In this document: in pieces, positions 9,127 to 18,570 of the stretch
How positions within the stretch are numbered: position 1 is the first letter of the stretch
Layout of the letters: each line of letters starts with the position of its first letter
Source: Amycolatopsis acididurans
GTDB lineage: Bacteria > Actinomycetota > Actinomycetes > Mycobacteriales > Pseudonocardiaceae
Assembly: GCF_012328925.1 (NCBI RefSeq)
Contig: NZ_JAAXLS010000008.1
Coordinates: 183,602 to 247,601 of the forward strand
Length of the DNA: 64,000 nucleotides
Reading direction: 5' to 3'
Notes under the pieces: model-generated
Databases searched by the model: none
Seen by the model: the letters and a program-made list of their open reading frames with translations, nothing else
What the model was told of the DNA's origin: nothing
Position numbers and translations under genes: made by a program

Positions 9127-9506
9127 GCCGAACTACTCTAAACGAAAATAGTCTAACTTCAACCATTGCTGGAACGACGCTCGACGTCGCGTCCAGTGGT
9201 GCTCACTCGATCGGGGGATAGTGCGCGCCGTGCGACCGTCGATGCGGTGGCCCGGATTGCCGTGATTTCCGGAAAGTCGCAGGTCATGGCGGCCTGTTCA
9301 CGGGCTCGTACTGGATGTCCACAAGAGATCCAGTACCAAATACACGATGACTAGAATATTGACCCTCAGAGTAAATCTGGTCATACTCGTGCTGCTCCGA
9401 CCCTGGTCGCGGATCCACAAGACCGTGACCGGCCGGCCGGGGCGTGAAGGCACGTCATCGTCAGCCTGTTGTCACAGGGCCGGACGGAGTCCGCAAGGGA
9501 GCGGAG
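9127..9506. promoter_or_regulatory. Divergent control region for the seven-span gene and the yrbE-mce operon
   Basis: This 380-base gap without a gene is more A+T-rich than its surroundings. Next to the minus-strand gene it holds TACTCTA (9134-9140) and TAGTCTA (9149-9155). In the middle lies a perfect inverted repeat, GTACTGGAT (9308-9316) and ATCCAGTAC (9328-9336), with 11 bases between the arms. A degenerate element, ACTAGAATATT, follows at 9350-9360. The likely mce-operon start is ATG 9507, with aaggga 6 bases upstream; an in-frame GTG at 9444 has no good RBS. Confidence 0.6.
9308..9336. promoter_or_regulatory. Perfect 9-bp inverted repeat upstream of the mce operon, probable operator
   Basis: The arms GTACTGGAT and ATCCAGTAC are exact reverse complements, with an 11-base spacer. 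The centre-to-centre distance of about two helical turns fits a dimeric helix-turn-helix regulator. No T-run follows, so it is not a terminator. It is different from the TA(C/G)TCTA element, which suggests a second, dedicated regulator for the mce operon. Confidence 0.5.
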
Positions 9507-10355
9507 ATGGTGGATGTCAAACCCCGGGGGACCGGTGGCTCTGTGGGCGGCGGAACGAAGCTGGTCACGGCCGTGCCTTCGCGAGTGCGGGGACCGGTCG
9601 TCGAAGTGGGCGAGATGTTCCAGTTGCTCGGACGGGTCGTCTACAGTGCGATCCGGCACCCTCGCGGCTACTGGTCCGACACCCGCGACGAGATGTACTA
9701 CCTGCTGCGTTACGGCGTCGTTCCGGCGTTCGCGACGGTCGGGATCTTCACCTTCGTGATCTCCTCCGTCGGCTACGGGCTTCTTCATCTTCTCGGCAGC
9801 GCGCAGCGGATGGCTCAGTTCACGTTGACGGTCGCGGTCCGGGAGAGCGCCCCGTTCATGACGGGCATGGTGGTCGCCGGCGTGATGGGAACGGCGGTGA
9901 CGGCGGATCTGGGCGCACGCAAGATCCGCGAGGAACTCGATGCCATGCGGGTCCTCGGGCTCGATGCGATGCGCCTGCTCGTTCTGCCGCGCGCGATTTC
10001 GCTGACCCTGATGACAATGCTGCTCACCATCGTTTCGGTGGTCGCGAGTGTCCTGTGTGGAATTCTCGTCGGCTGCATCATCAATGACATCACGCTGAGC
10101 GTGTACATGGACAACCTGCTCCGCGACATGAGCGTGCCCGAACTCTGGGGCATGGCGCTGAAAACCGCGCTGATCGGCCTGCTGATCGCGGTGGTGCACA
10201 GTTACAAGGGACTCAATGTCGGTGGCGGGCCGGAAGGCGTGGGCCGTGCCGTCAATCAGGCGGTCGTCATCGCGTTCGTCGGCATGTTCATTCTGAATCT
10301 CGGGTTCAACGCCACGATTCAGGGGCTTTATCCCGAACTGCAGACAATGAGGTAA
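9507..10355 (+). CDS. yrbEA: YrbE/MlaE-type ABC permease, first subunit
   Basis: This 282-residue permease of the MlaE family is one half of the membrane channel of an Mce lipid importer. The start at ATG 9507 is chosen from the aaggga RBS at 9495-9500. The protein has an N-terminal amphipathic region, a span around residues 70-90, and three to four more spans to residue 275. It keeps the conserved cytoplasmic region with VTADLGARKIREELDAM, the MlaE coupling segment (E-L-x-A-M). It heads a compact operon: yrbEB follows after 6 bases, then the ATPase and six mce genes. The family call is secure; the numbering among the organism's mce operons is unknown. Confidence 0.93.
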   Translation: MVDVKPRGTGGSVGGGTKLVTAVPSRVRGPVVEVGEMFQLLGRVVYSAIRHPRGYWSDTRDEMYYLLRYGVVPAFATVGIFTFVISSVGYGLLHLLGSAQRMAQFTLTVAVRESAPFMTGMVVAGVMGTAVTADLGARKIREELDAMRVLGLDAMRLLVLPRAISLTLMTMLLTIVSVVASVLCGILVGCIINDITLSVYMDNLLRDMSVPELWGMALKTALIGLLIAVVHSYKGLNVGGGPEGVGRAVNQAVVIAFVGMFILNLGFNATIQGLYPELQTMR

Positions 10356-10361
10356 GGCGGA

Positions 10362-11222
10362 ATGGTGAACAGTGGCAATGGAGCTACGGTGACCGCAGGG
10401 CGCGCGAGCGCGCCTCGTCGCCGCGACCGGCCGCGCCCGGTCAACCCGATGTCGTCGATGTTCGCGACAACCGGCGAAATGGCGAAGTTCAGCGGCCAGG
10501 CCTTTGTCGCGGCACCGAGCGCGTTCCGCCTCTATTTTTCCGAAGTGATCCGCCAGGCCGGCCTCATGGTCCTCTCCAGCAGCCTGATCCTGTGGACGTT
10601 CACCTTCGTGATCGGCCTCGAGGCGGCGCTTCTCGGCAGCTACATGCTGGAGGGCCTCGGCGCCGCCGACTACATCGGACTGTTCACGGCCGTGGCGGGG
10701 GTGCAGGCCGTGAGCGCACCGACGTTCGGCTGGATCTTCGCGGCGAAGGTGGGCTGCGGGTACGCGGCAGAACTCGGCACGATGAGGATCACTGAGGAAA
10801 TCGACGCGCTGCACGTGATGGGGTTCCAGCCGCGCGTGTATCTCGTGGGCACCCGGCTGCTGGCGACCTGGCTGGTGGTGCCGTTCCTCTGGCTCGTGTC
10901 CACCGGGATGCTGATGGTCGGGTCCTGGCTCATGGCCCGGCCACTGCTGCAGACCGCCTCACCCGGTGGGTACAGCGACGTCTTCTGGTCGTTCCAGACG
11001 CCGTCCGGGCTGATCTACGCGTTGATCTGGGCGATGGTCACCTGCACGGCCATCGTGCTGGTCAGCTGCTACTTCGGCTACAACGCCTCCGGCGGGCCGG
11101 TCGGCGTCGGCCAGAACACGGCGAAATCGATGCTCGTGAACATGGTGCTGGTCAGCGTGTTCACCGGGATCTTCTACCAGCTTTTCTTCGGTGTCTCGGT
11201 CAAGGTGCCCATCGCGAACTGA
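10362..11222 (+). CDS. yrbEB: YrbE/MlaE-type ABC permease, second subunit
   Basis: This 286-residue partner permease of the MlaE family has a hydrophilic N-terminal extension of about 35 residues, then spans between residues 65 and 280. The typical segment AAELGTMRITEEIDALHVMG corresponds to the coupling helix of the first subunit. The C-terminus keeps GGPVGVGQNTAKSML, matching the GGGPEGVGRAVNQAVV region of YrbEA. The YrbEA/YrbEB pair with the following ATPase forms the energised core that receives lipid from the Mce tunnel. Confidence 0.93.
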   Translation: MVNSGNGATVTAGRASAPRRRDRPRPVNPMSSMFATTGEMAKFSGQAFVAAPSAFRLYFSEVIRQAGLMVLSSSLILWTFTFVIGLEAALLGSYMLEGLGAADYIGLFTAVAGVQAVSAPTFGWIFAAKVGCGYAAELGTMRITEEIDALHVMGFQPRVYLVGTRLLATWLVVPFLWLVSTGMLMVGSWLMARPLLQTASPGGYSDVFWSFQTPSGLIYALIWAMVTCTAIVLVSCYFGYNASGGPVGVGQNTAKSMLVNMVLVSVFTGIFYQLFFGVSVKVPIAN

Positions 11223-11233
11223 CAGGTGATTTT

Positions 11234-12049
11234 GTGACGACGCAGTATCTCCAGAACGCCGCGGGCGGGCACCCGTCCGCCGGAAACCCCGACAACCAGG
11301 CGACGGTCGAGGTCACCGATGTCCACAAGGCATTCGGTGATTTCCGGGTCATGAACGGCCTGTCGCTGAAGTTCGTACCCAACGCGATCACCACGGTGCT
11401 CGGCCCCTCGGGCACGGGTAAGAGCGTCCTGCTCAAGCACATCGTGGGGCTGCTGGAGCCGGACGAGGGCGAGGTGAAGGTCTTCGGGCAGGACATCTGG
11501 GCGATGAAGGAACACCAGCGAGCGGAGATGCGCAAGCGGTTCGGAGTGCTCTTCCAGGACGGTGCCCTGTTCGGCTCGATGAACGTCTACGACAACGTGG
11601 CGTTCCCGTTGCGCAAACACACCGAGCTCAGCGAAGAGGAGATTCGCGAGATCGTGATGGCCCGGCTTCGTGAGGTGGGGCTCGAAGCGTCCGTGGACAA
11701 GGCACCGGGCTCACTCTCGGGCGGCATGCGCAAGCGCGCCGGGTTCGCCAGGGCCCTGGTGATGCAGCCCGAGGTCGTGCTGTTCGACGAGCCCGACTCC
11801 GGCCTCGACCCGGTTCGCACCAGCCTGCTCAACGACCTGATCATGCAGGTGCATTCGGAGCACGGCGGCACGTATGTGCTCGTGACTCACGACATCAAGA
11901 CCGCCCGCAAGGTCAGCGACTACGTCGGCTTGATCTGGAAGGGCAAGGTCGTGCACTACGGCCCCGCCGAGGAGGCTTTCGCCTCGCAGGACCCGTTCGT
12001 CCGGCAGTTCCTGGCAGGGGACTCGGCGGGACCGCTGGGAATGGACTGA
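11234..12049 (+). CDS. mkl: Mce-associated ABC ATPase (MceG/Mkl type)
   Basis: This 271-residue ABC ATPase has a Walker A motif GPSGTGKS (residues 57-64), a signature LSGGMRKR, and a Walker B motif leading into DEPDSGLDP. The GMRKR form of the signature and the FQDGALFGSMNVYDNVAFP segment are typical of the MlaF/MceG branch. It energises lipid transport through YrbEA/B. In mycobacteria the MceG ATPase is usually encoded away from the mce operons and shared by them; here it lies between the permeases and the mce genes, so this operon could be self-sufficient. The start is GTG 11234. Confidence 0.93.
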   Translation: MTTQYLQNAAGGHPSAGNPDNQATVEVTDVHKAFGDFRVMNGLSLKFVPNAITTVLGPSGTGKSVLLKHIVGLLEPDEGEVKVFGQDIWAMKEHQRAEMRKRFGVLFQDGALFGSMNVYDNVAFPLRKHTELSEEEIREIVMARLREVGLEASVDKAPGSLSGGMRKRAGFARALVMQPEVVLFDEPDSGLDPVRTSLLNDLIMQVHSEHGGTYVLVTHDIKTARKVSDYVGLIWKGKVVHYGPAEEAFASQDPFVRQFLAGDSAGPLGMD

Positions 12050-12050
12050 T

Positions 12051-13289
12051 ATGACCCGAGCGCGACGATGGCTGACCGCGTCCTTGGTGACGATCTCGGT
12101 CGGCGCTGCCGGCTGTACGGCTCTGGCGAGCGACTCCACGAGCGACTACAGCGTCCGGCTGGTCATGTCGAACGCGGCCGAGCTGGCGGCCGGCTCACCC
12201 GTGTTGATCAACGGCCGTCAGGCGGGCGCGATTTCGGCGCTGGGCACGAAGGACGGCAAGGCCGTCGTCGATGTTCAGCTGTCCGGTTCGGACGCTCCCG
12301 TGCACAGCGGAACGACGGCCGTGGTGCGGTGGAAGGCGGTTCTGGGCGAGCGGTATGTCGAGCTCGTGCCCGGGCCGGTGCACAACGCCACGATCCCCTC
12401 CGGTGGGATGGTGCCGGTCTCGCAGGACCAGGTCGACGTCGACGAGGTGCTCTCGGCGCTCGATCCTCCGACGCGAGCCCATCTCACCTCCATGATCCAG
12501 CAACTGAACGCCACGCTGAAGGACAATCCGGGCAACGTCCAAGCGACGCTGCGGACGGCCGGGCCCGCGGTGGACGCGCTCGGTCAGGTACTCAAGGCCG
12601 TCGGTGAGGACAGCCACGCGATCAACAACCTGGTCACCGACCTGCGGGTCATGATGGAGCCGCTCGCGTCCCGGCAGGGACAGCTCCAGCAGGTCGTCGG
12701 CAACGTGACGAACCTGGCCACCCAGGTCGCGCCGCAACAGCAACGGCTGAGCGACGCGCTTGCCGCGTTGCCGCCGACCCTCGGGCAGGCGAAGTCCACA
12801 TTGGACAAGGTGCCGGGCACGGTCGACAAGGCGGCACCGTTGCTGACCGATCTGCGTCCGGCCGCCTCACAGCTGGCCGCGGTGTCGAAGAACCTCAGCC
12901 CGTTCCTGGCCGATCTCCGGCCGACCGTGGCGGAGCTGAAGCCGACACTCGCGGCGGCGAGTGAGTTGCTGAAGAACACGCCCCAGCTCCTGGACAGCGC
13001 GCACGCCGTGGTTCCGGACATCAACTCGGTGGTGGACCGGCTCAACCCCGCGGTTGACTTCCTGCGCCCGTACACGCCCGACCTCGCCGGCTGGCTCGCG
13101 AACTGGGGCAGCGCGTTCGCCTATTACGACAGCCAGGGCCACTACGCCGGGGCGGTCATCCGTGCCGGCGTCTCGAGTTTCGACGAGAATCCAGGGCTTC
13201 CGCTCACGCTGAACGTCAATCCGGCGCCCGCCCCGGGCACCGCGTCGGGACAGCCCTGGACAGACGCACAGGGGAGCGGGATGCGATGA
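12051..13289 (+). CDS. Mce family lipoprotein (LprK/MceE-like), first mce gene of the operon
   Basis: This 412-residue Mce protein has a signal peptide ending in a likely lipobox (VGAAGC, Cys22), so it is probably lipidated and anchored to the outer face of the membrane. The MCE/MlaD domain covers about residues 35-115, followed by the helical region and an FLRPYTPDLAGW segment. In mycobacterial operons the lipidated subunit is normally the fifth (MceE); here it is the first mce gene, so the order differs. Its ATG follows the ATPase stop directly, and its own stop overlaps the next ATG. Confidence 0.88.
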   Translation: MTRARRWLTASLVTISVGAAGCTALASDSTSDYSVRLVMSNAAELAAGSPVLINGRQAGAISALGTKDGKAVVDVQLSGSDAPVHSGTTAVVRWKAVLGERYVELVPGPVHNATIPSGGMVPVSQDQVDVDEVLSALDPPTRAHLTSMIQQLNATLKDNPGNVQATLRTAGPAVDALGQVLKAVGEDSHAINNLVTDLRVMMEPLASRQGQLQQVVGNVTNLATQVAPQQQRLSDALAALPPTLGQAKSTLDKVPGTVDKAAPLLTDLRPAASQLAAVSKNLSPFLADLRPTVAELKPTLAAASELLKNTPQLLDSAHAVVPDINSVVDRLNPAVDFLRPYTPDLAGWLANWGSAFAYYDSQGHYAGAVIRAGVSSFDENPGLPLTLNVNPAPAPGTASGQPWTDAQGSGMR

Positions 13290-14626
13290 GGTGGAAGATC
13301 GTCGTGGGCCTGGTGGCCCTGGTCGCGCTCGCGGGAGCCGCGACCGTCGCGCTCGTGCGCACTGACGAGGTCAAGCCGACGGTGACCGCGATTTTCACCG
13401 ACGCGAGCCCCCTGGTCGCGGGCAACCTCGTGAAGGCGGACGGTGTCACGGTCGGACAGATCAGTTCGATCACGCTGGCCGATCGGCACGCCGTGGTGCA
13501 CATGGAACTGGACAAGTCCGTCCTTCCGTTGCACGACGACGCCAGCGTGCAGATCCGCGCCGTGAGCCTGCTCGGCGAGCGCTACATCCAGCTGAACCCG
13601 GGGTCGGCGGACCGGCCCGCGATGTCCTTCCCCGCAACGATTCCCGCGAACCGCGCGACCCGCTCGGTCGGACTGGACGACGTGCTCGACATGGTCAACG
13701 ACCCGACCGCGACCGCACTCGCGGCGCTCGTGACCACGCTCGGGGAAGGGACCTCCGGGCAGGGACACAACATCGACGCCGCGCTGAAGGCGCTCGCACC
13801 CGCGATGACGGACACGAGCCGGCTCGGGAAGATCCTCGGCCAGCAGAACCAGGTGCTCGATTCGCTCATCGACAACGTCACCCCGGTGGCTCAGGCCGTC
13901 GCCGGCGACCACGGCAAACAGCTGGACAGCCTCGTCGGCGCGGCCAACACGAGCCTGTCGGCGGTGGCCGCGCAGAACGGGCAGTTCGACGCCGCGTTGC
14001 GTCAGCTGCCGGGCACCCTGCAGAAGGCCAGGCGCACCCTCTCCGAAGTCGCCGGGGTCAGTGATCAAACGGCGTCCACGCTCAGCGACGTCCGGCCGCT
14101 GACCGACAACCTGCCGGCGGTGACGCAGGAGCTGAGCGCGTTCGTGAACAGCGCGAATCCCGCGCTGGCGTCGCTGCCCCCGGTCCTCGACCGCGCTCAG
14201 GGGCTGCTCGACCAGGCCGCTCCGCTGGTGCGGGACCTGCGTCCCGGCGTCGGGGCGCTGAACAGCGTCAGTGCCTCCGGCGATCGCCTGGTCGCCGACC
14301 TGGCGCCGCGGCTCACCACGATCTTGGACTTCATGAAGAACTGGGCGCTGAGCACGAACGGGATGGACGGGCTCGGCAACTACTTCCGGGGAGTCGTGGC
14401 CGACACCCCGCAAGATCTGTTGCAGGCGCCCGGGTTCTCACTCGGCGCGGCGCAGTCACCGCCGCCGGACACGGCGCCTGCCGCGCCTCCGGCAGGACTA
14501 CCCGTAGGGCCCACGACACCCGCTCCCGCCACCACGCCCGCGCCCGCGGCGGGCAACGGAAGCGCGACGGGACTGAACCAGACGCAGGAGCAGTCCTTGC
14601 TGCAGCAGTTGTTAGGAGGCCGGTGA
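13286..14626 (+). CDS. Mce family protein
   Basis: This 446-residue Mce subunit has an N-terminal transmembrane helix (about residues 4-24), an MCE/MlaD domain (about 30-115, with VKADGVTVGQI and LLGERYIQLNPG) and a long helical region to about residue 370. It ends in a low-complexity tail rich in proline, alanine and threonine (about 390-425) and a glutamine-rich C-terminus. Proline-rich tails occur on some Mce subunits and may cross or contact the cell wall. Both ends overlap neighbouring genes by 4 bases, so expression is tightly coupled. Confidence 0.91.
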   Translation: MRWKIVVGLVALVALAGAATVALVRTDEVKPTVTAIFTDASPLVAGNLVKADGVTVGQISSITLADRHAVVHMELDKSVLPLHDDASVQIRAVSLLGERYIQLNPGSADRPAMSFPATIPANRATRSVGLDDVLDMVNDPTATALAALVTTLGEGTSGQGHNIDAALKALAPAMTDTSRLGKILGQQNQVLDSLIDNVTPVAQAVAGDHGKQLDSLVGAANTSLSAVAAQNGQFDAALRQLPGTLQKARRTLSEVAGVSDQTASTLSDVRPLTDNLPAVTQELSAFVNSANPALASLPPVLDRAQGLLDQAAPLVRDLRPGVGALNSVSASGDRLVADLAPRLTTILDFMKNWALSTNGMDGLGNYFRGVVADTPQDLLQAPGFSLGAAQSPPPDTAPAAPPAGLPVGPTTPAPATTPAPAAGNGSATGLNQTQEQSLLQQLLGGR

Positions 14627-15897
14627 TGGCACGGGCATCCCGCAAGATGGCGGTGTCGTTCCTCGTCGGGGTAGTGGTACTGGGCGCGGCCGGGTTCATC
14701 GCGTTCGTCGCCGGCACGGCCGCCTCGGGGCTGCCGTGGGCCGCGACCACCGAGGTGAGCGCGCAGTTCGACAACGTCGGAACACTCAAGCCGGGCAGCG
14801 AGGTGCGCGAGAACAGCGTGCGCGTCGGCAAGGTGAAGTCGATCGAGTACGCCGACGGCCACGCGCTGGTCACGCTGAGCCTGGACGGTCACGTGCCGGT
14901 CTACGCCGACGCCAGAGCGGCCGTGTCGGACCAGTCGGCGCTGGCGAAGAAGTTCGTCGAGCTCGACCGCGGGCACCCGCAGGCGGGCAGCCTGGGCAAC
15001 CGCGAGATCGACCTGCAGCACAACCTCGGTGCCACCGACCTGGACAATGTGCTCAACGTGTTCGACCCGCAGACCAGGGACAAGCTCTCGTCCGCGCTGC
15101 GGGAGCTCGGCAACGGCGTGGCGGGGCAGAGTCAGAACCTCCATGACGTTCTCGAGAAGGCGCCGCCCATCCTGAACGACGTCGGCGCGATCACGAACGC
15201 GCTCGCCTCGCCGCAAGCCGATCTGCCGCGGCTGTTGAACAGTGTGAACGACATCGCCGGCGCGTTTTCCGGGCATCAACAGGAACTGGCCGCCCTTGTC
15301 GGGGAGACCGCGAACACGTTCGACGCCGTCGGCGTCGACAACGGCCGGCCCCTGCAGGACGCGCTCAAAGGACTGCCGGACACCCTGCGCGACGCGGATG
15401 CCGCCATGGACGCGTTGAACGTCCCGCTCGCCGACACCCAGCAGGCGATGACGGATCTCGGTCCCGGCGCGGTATCGCTCGGGAGGTCGACGGCCGACCT
15501 TCGTGGCGTGCTGCGCGAAGCCATCCCGCCGTTGGGCAAGGTGCCAGGTGTCGCCGGGCAGGCGGCGCCCGCCGTGGACGACCTGACCGCCACCGTCGCC
15601 GACGCGCGACCGCTGGCGCCGCGATTGTCGGAGGGGCTGGACGATCTCGCGACGCCGTTGTCGGTACTCGCGCCCTACAGCCTCGACATCGTCCGCTTCT
15701 TCGGCCGGGCCAACAGCATGGTCTCCACATCGACGGCACCGGGGCGCCACGTGGCTCGTCTCGGGCTGTCGATTCCGGGGCTCTCGGTCGTGGCCGGCGG
15801 TCTGCTGCCCGACCCGATGTCGCACCGGATTCCCTATCCGGCGCCGGGGCAGGCCGACAGCTACCGCGCCGGTCTACTGCCTGGAGGATCGAAGTGA
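14623..15897 (+). CDS. Mce family protein
   Basis: This 424-residue Mce subunit starts at GTG 14623, 5 bases after aggagg and overlapping the previous stop; ATG 14626 is a close alternative. An N-terminal transmembrane helix (about residues 10-30) leads into the MCE domain with the segment VRENSVRVGKVKSIEYADGH. The helical region is long, and the C-terminal 60 residues resemble other Mce subunits (LSVLAPYSLDIVRFFGRANS). The stop overlaps the GTG of the next mce gene. Confidence 0.91.
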   Translation: MMARASRKMAVSFLVGVVVLGAAGFIAFVAGTAASGLPWAATTEVSAQFDNVGTLKPGSEVRENSVRVGKVKSIEYADGHALVTLSLDGHVPVYADARAAVSDQSALAKKFVELDRGHPQAGSLGNREIDLQHNLGATDLDNVLNVFDPQTRDKLSSALRELGNGVAGQSQNLHDVLEKAPPILNDVGAITNALASPQADLPRLLNSVNDIAGAFSGHQQELAALVGETANTFDAVGVDNGRPLQDALKGLPDTLRDADAAMDALNVPLADTQQAMTDLGPGAVSLGRSTADLRGVLREAIPPLGKVPGVAGQAAPAVDDLTATVADARPLAPRLSEGLDDLATPLSVLAPYSLDIVRFFGRANSMVSTSTAPGRHVARLGLSIPGLSVVAGGLLPDPMSHRIPYPAPGQADSYRAGLLPGGSK

Positions 15898-17288
15898 GCA
15901 GGCTGCGAAGGTCACCCGTGCTCCTCGGCATCACCGTTCTGGTGGCCGTGGTGGCGGCGCTGGTCGTGGTGTACCAGAAGGACGCGATCAGGATCGCGTT
16001 CAGCTCGGGACAGCAGATCCAGGCCGAGTTCGCGAAGGAGTACAAACTCGACGCCGACAAGAGCGACGTCAAGATCGCCGGCGTGATCGTGGGCAAGGTC
16101 TCGGGAATCGAGGAAACCGCCGACGGTCATTCCCTGGTGTCCATGAAACTCGACGACGGAGTGGTGGACCGCCTTGGCAGCACACCGTCCGCCACCATCA
16201 GGGCGACGACCCTGCTCGGCGGCAATTACTACGTCGATCTGGCGCCCGCCGGCGACGGCAAGAAGTTCCCCGGAGGCGCCATACCGGTCGAACGCACCCA
16301 TCTCCCGGTGGAGCTCGACCAGGTCCTGCAAGCCGTACCCGAGCCGGCGCAGAAAGGACTGCAGTCGATGACCCGGCAGCTCGACGCGACGCTGGCACAT
16401 GGGGGCACGCAGTCGATCCAGACACTGGTCGCCGAGGCGCCAGGGACGCTGGGGCCCGGGGCCGACGTGCTGAACGCCCTGCAGGGAACCCAGCCCGGCA
16501 CGGACCTGTCCGGCCTGGTGACCAACCTGGACGGGTTGGCCGCGGTGATGACCAGGCGAGACGGTCAGCTGGGGTCCATTGTGGACAACCTGGCGACGAC
16601 GACCGCCGCGTTGTCGGCCGGAAGCAAGCCGCTGGCGCGGACACTCGACGGACTGCCGGGGACGCTCGCGTCCACCCGTGCCGGGCTGCAGTCGCTGGAC
16701 GGCACGTTCGACCGGCTCGACCAGACAGCGGACAAGGCGCGGCCCGCCGTCCGCGAGCTCTCCCCGTTGCTCACCAAGACCGACGCCGCCATCCGGCAAA
16801 CGGCTCCGCTGGTGAGCGAGTTGCGGCCGCTGCTCGGGCAACTGCGCCCGGTCGTCCAGCAGCTGGTACCGACGGCCCAGAACGGCACGGCCACGCTGGA
16901 CAACCTTGGCGGCCCGGTGATGGACCGGGTCAGCGGCCCCATCATGCACACGGTGCTCTCGCCGTGGCATGGCACCGGTGACTACCAGGGCAACGGTAAC
17001 GATCACCTGCTCTACCAGGAGGTCGGTTATCTGGCCGCGCGCGCCGCGAACCTGTCGCAGTACGGCGACAAGAACGGCCCGCTCCTCGCGCTCGCGCTGG
17101 GCGCCGGGGCGTCCTCGGTCGGCGGCACGGACCTGTCGGTGTACCAGTACCTGCAGAGCATCGGGACCTTGCCGGAAGGCACGGCCCCCGCTCCCGCACC
17201 CGCGGCCGGTCCCGCGTCGCCGGCGCTGCCACCGCTTCCCCTTGGCTCAGGTGGTCTCACGTCGTTGCTGAGCGGATCCGGCCGGTAG
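15894..17288 (+). CDS. Mce family protein (paralogue of the gene at 1-989)
   Basis: This 464-residue Mce subunit starts at GTG 15894 in a GTGA overlap with the upstream gene. It has an N-terminal helix (about residues 8-25), an MCE domain containing VKIAGVIVGKVSGIEE and TTLLGGNYYVDLAP, and a coiled-coil-like helical region. A SPWHGTGDY motif and a proline/alanine-rich tail follow. It matches the truncated gene at the start of the window over its whole visible length, which identifies that fragment. Confidence 0.92.
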   Translation: MSRLRRSPVLLGITVLVAVVAALVVVYQKDAIRIAFSSGQQIQAEFAKEYKLDADKSDVKIAGVIVGKVSGIEETADGHSLVSMKLDDGVVDRLGSTPSATIRATTLLGGNYYVDLAPAGDGKKFPGGAIPVERTHLPVELDQVLQAVPEPAQKGLQSMTRQLDATLAHGGTQSIQTLVAEAPGTLGPGADVLNALQGTQPGTDLSGLVTNLDGLAAVMTRRDGQLGSIVDNLATTTAALSAGSKPLARTLDGLPGTLASTRAGLQSLDGTFDRLDQTADKARPAVRELSPLLTKTDAAIRQTAPLVSELRPLLGQLRPVVQQLVPTAQNGTATLDNLGGPVMDRVSGPIMHTVLSPWHGTGDYQGNGNDHLLYQEVGYLAARAANLSQYGDKNGPLLALALGAGASSVGGTDLSVYQYLQSIGTLPEGTAPAPAPAAGPASPALPPLPLGSGGLTSLLSGSGR

Positions 17289-17298
17289 GAGGACGAAC

Positions 17299-18570
17299 AT
17301 GGCGAAGAAGTTCTCGGCGAGGCGTACCTGGCAGCGTCTGCGCACCGTTCCCGGACTCGGCAAGCACACCGTGGCGGTCCTGATCGTGATCGTGCTGGGT
17401 GTGACGACGCTGGCCGTCGTCATGGCGAACGTCAAGTTCATCGGTCCGTGGGAAGACCGGTTCGTCTTCGCGGCCGACTTCGACAACGCCCCGGCGGTGG
17501 TCCCGTCCCAGAACCCCAAGGTGCGCATCGCCGGGGTGGATGTGGGCCAGATCGTCAAGTCGGAAGTGACGGCCGCGGGCAAGGCCAGGCTGACGTTCTC
17601 GGTCAACCCGGGCAGCGAGGTCTACGACAACGCGCATGTCGTGCTGCGGCCGAAGAGCGCGGTCAACGAGATGTACGTGGAGGTCGACCCTGGTGGTCCG
17701 CCCGGCAAACCCCTGGGACAGGACGCGGTCATTCCGGCCGCTCAGACCGCGCGGCCGATCCAGCCCGACGAGGTGCTCGACCATCTCGACGACCGGACAC
17801 GTGCGGCGTTGAGCAGCCTGCTGTCGGTGTCCGACGTGGCACTGGCGAACGCGCCGAGCACGCTGCCCGCCGGACTCGACGCCACCGGCGACGCGCTGAA
17901 GTCGTTCCAGCCCGTGGCGGACGGACTGCGGCAACGGCGTGAGAAGGTCAGTCAGCTGGTCACCGCGCTGTCGAGCATCGCCACGGCGACCGGCGGCGAC
18001 CAGGACCGCATGGCGGGACTGGTGAACTCGCTGCAGCAAACGCTGGGCACACTGTCCGCCCGCGACGACGATCTCCGCTCGGTACTGGACCAGTTGCCCG
18101 ACACGACGGGCCAGCTGAACCGGGCGATGGGCAGCCTGACCGGGTTGACCGGCCAGCTCAACCCCACGCTCGACAACGTGAACCAGGCCGCGGGGGCATT
18201 GCCGGACGTGTTGCGGCGAACCGCCGGGCTGATGGACACGCTGGGGCGGACCGCGCAGTCCGCGCGCCCGGTGGTGGCCAAGGCGGCGCCGGTGGTGTCC
18301 GATCTCGGGCCGCTGGTCAACGACCTCAACGGGGCTCTGGGCCATCTGCGGCCGATGTCCCAGCGGCTGGATCCGGTAACGGCGACGCTGGTTCCGTACC
18401 TGAACGACGTCGCGGCCTTCCTCTACAACACATCCGGTGTGTTCGCGCCCTCCGACGCCGACGGCGGTTTCGTGCGCGGTCACCTCACCGTGCCACTGCC
18501 GGACGGTGGAGTGCTGCCGGGTTCGCACGGTGGCAACCCGGACCCGACCAAGCCCGAGGGGACCAAGTGA
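17299..18570 (+). CDS. Mce family protein (paralogue of the gene at 986-2233)
   Basis: This 423-residue Mce subunit has a cytoplasmic basic N-terminus, then a transmembrane helix (about residues 25-45) and an MCE domain with VRIAGVDVGQIVKSE. The EVDPGGPPGKPLG segment follows, then a helical region of internally similar heptads. Strong side-by-side similarity to the gene at 986-2233 extends through the first 250 residues. It starts 10 bases after the previous stop with taggagg upstream. It is not lipidated. Confidence 0.92.
   Translation: MAKKFSARRTWQRLRTVPGLGKHTVAVLIVIVLGVTTLAVVMANVKFIGPWEDRFVFAADFDNAPAVVPSQNPKVRIAGVDVGQIVKSEVTAAGKARLTFSVNPGSEVYDNAHVVLRPKSAVNEMYVEVDPGGPPGKPLGQDAVIPAAQTARPIQPDEVLDHLDDRTRAALSSLLSVSDVALANAPSTLPAGLDATGDALKSFQPVADGLRQRREKVSQLVTALSSIATATGGDQDRMAGLVNSLQQTLGTLSARDDDLRSVLDQLPDTTGQLNRAMGSLTGLTGQLNPTLDNVNQAAGALPDVLRRTAGLMDTLGRTAQSARPVVAKAAPVVSDLGPLVNDLNGALGHLRPMSQRLDPVTATLVPYLNDVAAFLYNTSGVFAPSDADGGFVRGHLTVPLPDGGVLPGSHGGNPDPTKPEGTK

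Noticed and set aside
9381..10814. Minus-strand frame of 477 codons opposite yrbEA and yrbEB
   Set aside because: Histidine- and arginine-rich shadow with no domain; the plus-strand permeases are unmistakable.
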